A stretch of DNA of 64,000 nt from Channa striata. Taxonomy: Eukaryota > Chordata > Actinopteri > Anabantiformes > Channidae. The position numbers were made by a program, and so were the translations under genes. Below the pieces are notes generated by a model. That model made no database searches and had not been told where the DNA came from. It saw only the letters and a program-made list of their open reading frames with translations. This document shows, one piece after another, positions 59,119 to 64,000 of the stretch (positions are counted from its first letter, which is position 1; the number at the start of each line of letters is the position of its first letter). The stretch covers positions 21,243,202-21,307,201 of the forward strand of contig CM065183.1 of the NCBI GenBank assembly GCA_033026295.1, written 5' to 3'.

Positions 59119-60129
59119 CTGATGAAGACAGCAAACAAGAGACGAAAGGTAAGAAAGCGCAGGTCAGTGTCAGTGTCCTGGCTTTGTTCACTAAACATTT
59201 ATAAAGTACATTTCTGACATTTTAGACCCAGAAGACAAATAATGAGAAGGTTTATTGTAAACAAAAACCATTCGTTGGAGCACAATGTTCGTGTCCTCCT
59301 ATGACTGACATTTCAACATACTGTGATACGGGTTGGAACATTAAGCACTTCTAAGTCGTGCTGCCATTGTTGGGCACAGCCCCGTCACAATGCAGTCAAT
59401 TATTTGAAGACGGTCTGAGTCCTGCCCTTCACACGGACACTTGATGTTGTATGTATGGAGGAACACTTCAGCTTGAAATAAAGACCCAACACGTCAATGT
59501 CTTCTGTTGTGGAGCATCGCGTCAGCTTGAATTAGAAGAAAAGTTCGAAAGAAGCAGTTAATTAGATATTAATGAACTACAGAATGGTGACGATTGGCCA
59601 GATGCATATATACTGTCCAGGCAGGGAACAAAAACCATCTGCATCAATCTGTCACACAGTCTCTGGGTCGTTGATACCAAGCAGCACATAACAGCTGTTC
59701 CATCAGTTGGAAGCAAAGAGTCAAAGTCCAAAGCTAAAAACTTTCACTCAGAGGAGTGACGGGTAACACAATTCACAAAGAACGTGGCGGTAGGACTAAG
59801 AACAGAAGGGCAGGCGGTGCCATCTGTAAGACGAGAGGACGCATTAAGACGTAGAAAGTGGATTAATAGATCCAAACTGCTGGAGGTTTGGCAGCAGTTT
59901 TTGGAGAGCTGTCAGTCAGAGTGAACGCCGCTGTGAGGAAAACAGATCAGCAGAACATCAAAACTCTTTCTGCTCAACTTCCATCTCAAAACCCAACTGA
60001 CATTCTCAATTATGTTGCACGTCCTGCAGAAGGTTTTTTTATGAAGAACTGCTGGTCTAACTGTAAACAGATTGTAAGAGACACACACACACGGACAGTC
60101 AAATCCTTCCTCTCAGGGTAACAATTGTC

Positions 60130-60690
60130 TTCTACCTGAGGCCTGGGAGCTGGAGGCTCCTGTGCTGTATCTTCACTGTTCCTACGACTGCACTTGTCCA
60201 GACAGAGATCTCAGATGTTGTTCCAGGAGCCAGTCTCCCAGTTCTGGGTCAGCCCCCATCGTCCTGTTACCACAGAGACCACCTTCTACACCTTTTCCAG
60301 CTCTCCTTTCAGCCCTCAACTTTCTCGTGTTCCGTCTCCCTGGTTTGTGATCACTGCTACATGCATCACCACAGCTTCTCTTTGTCCAACACGCCTATGG
60401 TTGGTCATTAACAGTTTGACATTCTGAATCTGGAAGTCCAACAGGATCTTAGCTCCTTCATTTGGACTTTGGGATTTCCAGCATACACTTGGACTTTGGC
60501 AAACACTTGGTTATGGCTTTCCATGTCTGCCCTGCCTCTTAGCATCTTGCAGCCCGCTGTTATGTGCTAGATGGTCTCAAATTTATGTCCAGCCACCCTG
60601 AACATCCACTTGATAATCTGCAGCCTGCCCAGAGACTCCAAAACACGGCCCACCGTTGTCTAGTGTAGAGTATTGAACCAGTTACACTAT
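60130..60690 (-). mobile_element. degenerate LINE ORF2 C-terminal remnant
   Basis: On the minus strand KILLDFQIQNVKLLMTNHRR (60450 downwards), then AVVMHVAVI, LKGELEKV and a GRWGLTQNWETGSWNNI block follow, in order and spacing, the C-terminal tail of vertebrate LINE reverse transcriptases. Stops and shifts abolish the frame. It points the opposite way from the remnant at 58 kb. Confidence 0.7.
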
Positions 60691-60818
60691 TCACATCTGT
60701 ACTTGAAATATTGTCGTGTCCATGTATGACAAACAGAACCGGACAGAGAGTCCGTTTGAGTGAGACCTACTTTAAACAGAACGGTGGAACAAACTGGTCT
60801 GCGCTTATAAAGGGCTTT

Positions 60819-60840
60819 ACACACACACACACACACACAC
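60819..60840. repeat. (AC)n microsatellite
   Basis: About 11 AC units next to a short repeat fragment (GTGTCTTGCTCAAGGACAC, 60882-60900). Confidence 0.92.
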
Positions 60841-63634
60841 GAACAGCTGGCAAACACTCACCGGTCACCACGTGGGGCTTCAGTGTCTTGCTCAAGGACA
60901 CTTTGACCACCACTGCTCCACGGTCGCCTCATTATAATGATATTTTTCTTGCAGAATCAGTAAACAAAAGCTTTGAGCTCGAAGCGCCGACCCTCCGCAG
61001 CTGACCCGCTTCCTTTCATTGGTGTTAACCCAACTGAACACTTGACTGATCAACGGCCAGCATAAATTCCCCATGCTAATCAGATGAATCCACGTTCACA
61101 CTTGTGAGCATCTCCTGGGCAACGCCACGGTTGTTCTGATAATAATAAGAGGACGCAGAAGAATAATTATCAGCAAATGTGTCATGTCAACTGTGCCATT
61201 TAAATCTGTTGAGTGCTATTAAGAGAAACTAATCTGAGAGCAGACGCATTTTCAAATAAAGTGGATTAACTAAACTTCAGGAGGCTTAAACAGCACAAGT
61301 CAGGCAGAAAAAAGACAAACTGTCAGACTCTGAAAAATAACTTTAAAAATAAGAGGTAAATAGAATATAAAGTGTTTCTTTAGCACTTTTTCCCAGTTGC
61401 ACCGAGGCAGCGACACACGAAGTGAAATGTGGGCTAACCAGGACTCAAACAGAACACGTGTCAAACCTGCCACAACCATCCGCTCGGCACTTCTCTGACA
61501 GCTGACCTGGATAGAGCGTGATGAAAAGCAGTCGGCGCTGTCCACAAACTGTCACAACACCCCGAGTAATGCACGCGCAACGCGTCCGACACCCTGCCGC
61601 AAAACGCCGACGGGCCGCGAATGTGTCAGCGCCCGCGTGGGACGATCGCTCCTCTGCGCCCCCGAGGGCCCCCTTTCTCTCTCAACATCCAATGGCAGCT
61701 CAGGCAGGAGGACTCGTCCGGAATGAGCTCCCCCGAGACTGGCAGCTCTTGGCCAATTAGCTGGAAGGATGGGAGCGCGGTCGCAGGGGCCGGGAGGTGG
61801 AGGTGGAGGCGGCAGACGTACGTGATGAATGTGATACTTGGACTCGGGAGCAGGGATGGATGCAGGATGATGTGAGCCCTTTGGCAAGTTCCACACAGCC
61901 GATTACTAAAAGCCCGAGATTTTCTGCCTGACACTCTGAACCACAGAACTGATGTTTATTTCACTGGAGTCTGGCACCACATCACCATTTGCGTCTTAAT
62001 CACTGCAGACTGAAAATAGAAACCACTAAACGTGTGATATTAAAACCGCACACACACATGCCATGCTGGAGGTTTTCTCGTCTCCTCCAGGATTAACTCG
62101 CAGTTAACATCCTGACTAATGTGTCGGTGACACTGAACGCTGCCGTAGCCCGTGACCCCCCCTCGCCCATCAGCAGAAAACAAATTGCCCGTGGGCGAGT
62201 GTGCTCCATTCTATCGCTTTATCTTGCGCCGCAGCTTGGCAGACATCGGACCAGCGAGAGCCGTTTCAGCCAGATACCTGCAGCTGGCGTGCTGATGCTG
62301 CTGTAACCTCCGTCAGGCCATTATCCGCCGAAACTGAGCGGGCGGGGGACGGTCGACACTAACGTCCACCAACATCCGCGGTACGAGCTCCGAGTGTACG
62401 AGAGGCAGCGAAGCACTCGTTCTACTAATGGTGCTGCTATTCCTTCAAACGTTGCCCTCACAAGAGATAAATTGTGCCGTTTATCGAAGATATTTCGACT
62501 GTTCCAGATTCAGACAGTAATTAATTACTGATTGAGTTCAGCTTAGTTGTCCACTGAATGACAAATAATGAAGACATTTACTGGAGCCTGTTCTTTAATC
62601 GAGAAGAGGAATCTGATCCCCCTGAAGTCCCAACATAATATTAATCATAACCATGTATGCTAATGTGACCATTCATTAAGATAATTCATATATTAATCAC
62701 CAAACGCCGCAGCTGTATTTACACTGAGTAAGTGCACTATGAGCTTCAGATCATATAAAGTGTGGAGGAGTGATGGTGACAGCAGTTTGTGTCCGGTCCA
62801 TGTGGACTTTACGACTTTGCAGCCGTAATAACGCATAACTCGAGCGCAATAATCGGACGCTTAAACTATGAGTCCAGAAAAAAAGTTGCTTGAAGCTTTT
62901 AGCTCAGGTACAGACACTGAACCATAAAACCCGTCTGAAACCTGGATTAGCTCATGGGTCTGTGCCGTAGACGTGCCGATTAAAAACACACACCAGCTGG
63001 ACGAGTTTACTCATTTCTACCAACTTGGTGGATGCGTTTTTATCCCTGATGTATGATCTGAATGTGAGAGCGTGTGTGTCATCTCTGGAAAATTCAGAGC
63101 AACATGTTTGAAATAATATGTTGACCACATGTTTGGTGATGAAGCAACATGTCACCTGGCTGATGTGTGAGACGGACTTTGGACAAGATCTTGGATCCAT
63201 GTTTACATGGCATGAAGCATTGATCTGGATATTAATGGAAATCCTCCTCCCTAATCTAAGGAGCCAACCCGTTTATCATGACACTGATGAGACAGTGTCG
63301 GCCTTGTTATCTTCACACGACACTGAGCTAATTCACATGGACTTAAGTAACCCTGGTAGTCTTCCTCATTTCTGATGTGTCATGTAAACAGGAAATCTGG
63401 CTTCCGAATTCTGAGCAGTGGATTGGGGAAACCTGGTTTCTGTTGGAGAACGTCGATTTCTTTGCCATGTGCACGTTTAACCAGGTTTCAGATTGTCTTT
63501 CGTCAGCTGTGCATGTGTGACAAAAGGCTGCAGCTGTGGCCACGTCAAAACTTTTATCTTGCACATATCTGCAGAAAAAAGGCGGACATTGGTTCATATT
63601 GTTGTCAAAAGAGGACGGAGAGTCCCAGCACGGG

Positions 63635-63647
63635 GGGGGGGGGGCAT
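63635..63647. repeat. poly-G run
   Basis: A G run of about 12-13 bases in the KCNH5 intron, likely length-variable. Confidence 0.85.
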
Positions 63648-64000
63648 CTCATTCCAGCCTGGAGGCGGTTGAGAAAAGCAGCTCTCAACTAAGACATTCT
63701 ACGAGCCACTTCAGCAGGTTGCCTTTCGTCACTGTCCCTTTAACCTGCGCTCTCGATAATTTCCTCCTCGAATTCATTGCGCATCAGAAACAGCATCGCG
63801 CTGATTCTTATTACTGGATCGTGTAGTGAGGCCGGCTCGTGTGTGGCGGGAGGCTCATCTCCTCCTGCTCGCTCCTGACGTATTGCTCGCTGGGCCAGAA
63901 CATATTGCTGTGTGAATAAAAGGCCAGAGCAAAATCCCCTTCTCATAACCGAGCATGAATAATGGATTAAGAAATTAATCAGCTCATCATTTTGGTAAAA

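Larger units (their letters stand above)
59119..64000 (-). other. KCNH5: upstream KCNH5 intron (partial), no further exon seen
   Basis: No peptide of the preceding C-linker, pore or S6 exon was found on the minus strand up to the right edge. The stretch holds a degenerate LINE (60130-60690), an (AC)n run and a moderately conserved-looking AT-rich end at 63.94-64.0 kb. Confidence 0.7.

Overview
The window is nuclear DNA from a vertebrate, almost certainly a teleost fish and probably a spiny-rayed (percomorph) one. The signs are split genes with GT-AG introns, three vertebrate genes that all have orthologues on human 14q23 (SYNE2, GPHB5, KCNH5), many long (CA)n/(GT)n microsatellites, and short interspersed repeats typical of acanthomorph genomes. 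There is no bacterial, phage, CRISPR or operon structure.

Layout. Positions 1-12.8 kb, minus strand: the 5' half-dozen kilobases of coding exons of SYNE2 (nesprin-2). I place 15 exons plus candidate alternative first exons. They encode the two actin-binding calponin-homology domains and the first spectrin-like repeats; the gene runs off the left edge. Its long 5' intron and probable CpG-rich promoter extend to about 18.6 kb. Positions 21.1-24.65 kb, plus strand: a complete three-exon GPHB5 gene (thyrostimulin beta subunit, 138 residues). Positions 24.65-36.3 kb: gene-poor intergenic DNA with repeats and one unproven small ORF at 29.6 kb. Positions 36.3-59.1 kb, minus strand: the last two coding exons of KCNH5 (Eag2 potassium channel), the cyclic-nucleotide-binding-homology exon and the large C-terminal exon, separated by a 21.5-kb intron. 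The rest of the gene lies beyond the right edge.

The three genes do not form one pathway: SYNE2 links the nuclear envelope to actin, GPHB5 is half of a secreted hormone, and KCNH5 is a voltage-gated K+ channel. They are together because of old chromosomal neighbourhood.

Main points to look at again: a one-base frameshift in the KCNH5 last exon at a G5 run (probably an assembly error); two or three in-phase alternative first exons for SYNE2; the gene order compared with human; several long perfect hairpins; degenerate LINE remnants on both sides of the KCNH5 exon; and three weak candidate coding segments (29.6, 52.6 and 55.0 kb). I found no convincing undescribed system. Exon boundaries were placed by eye from splice sites, reading phase and family knowledge.
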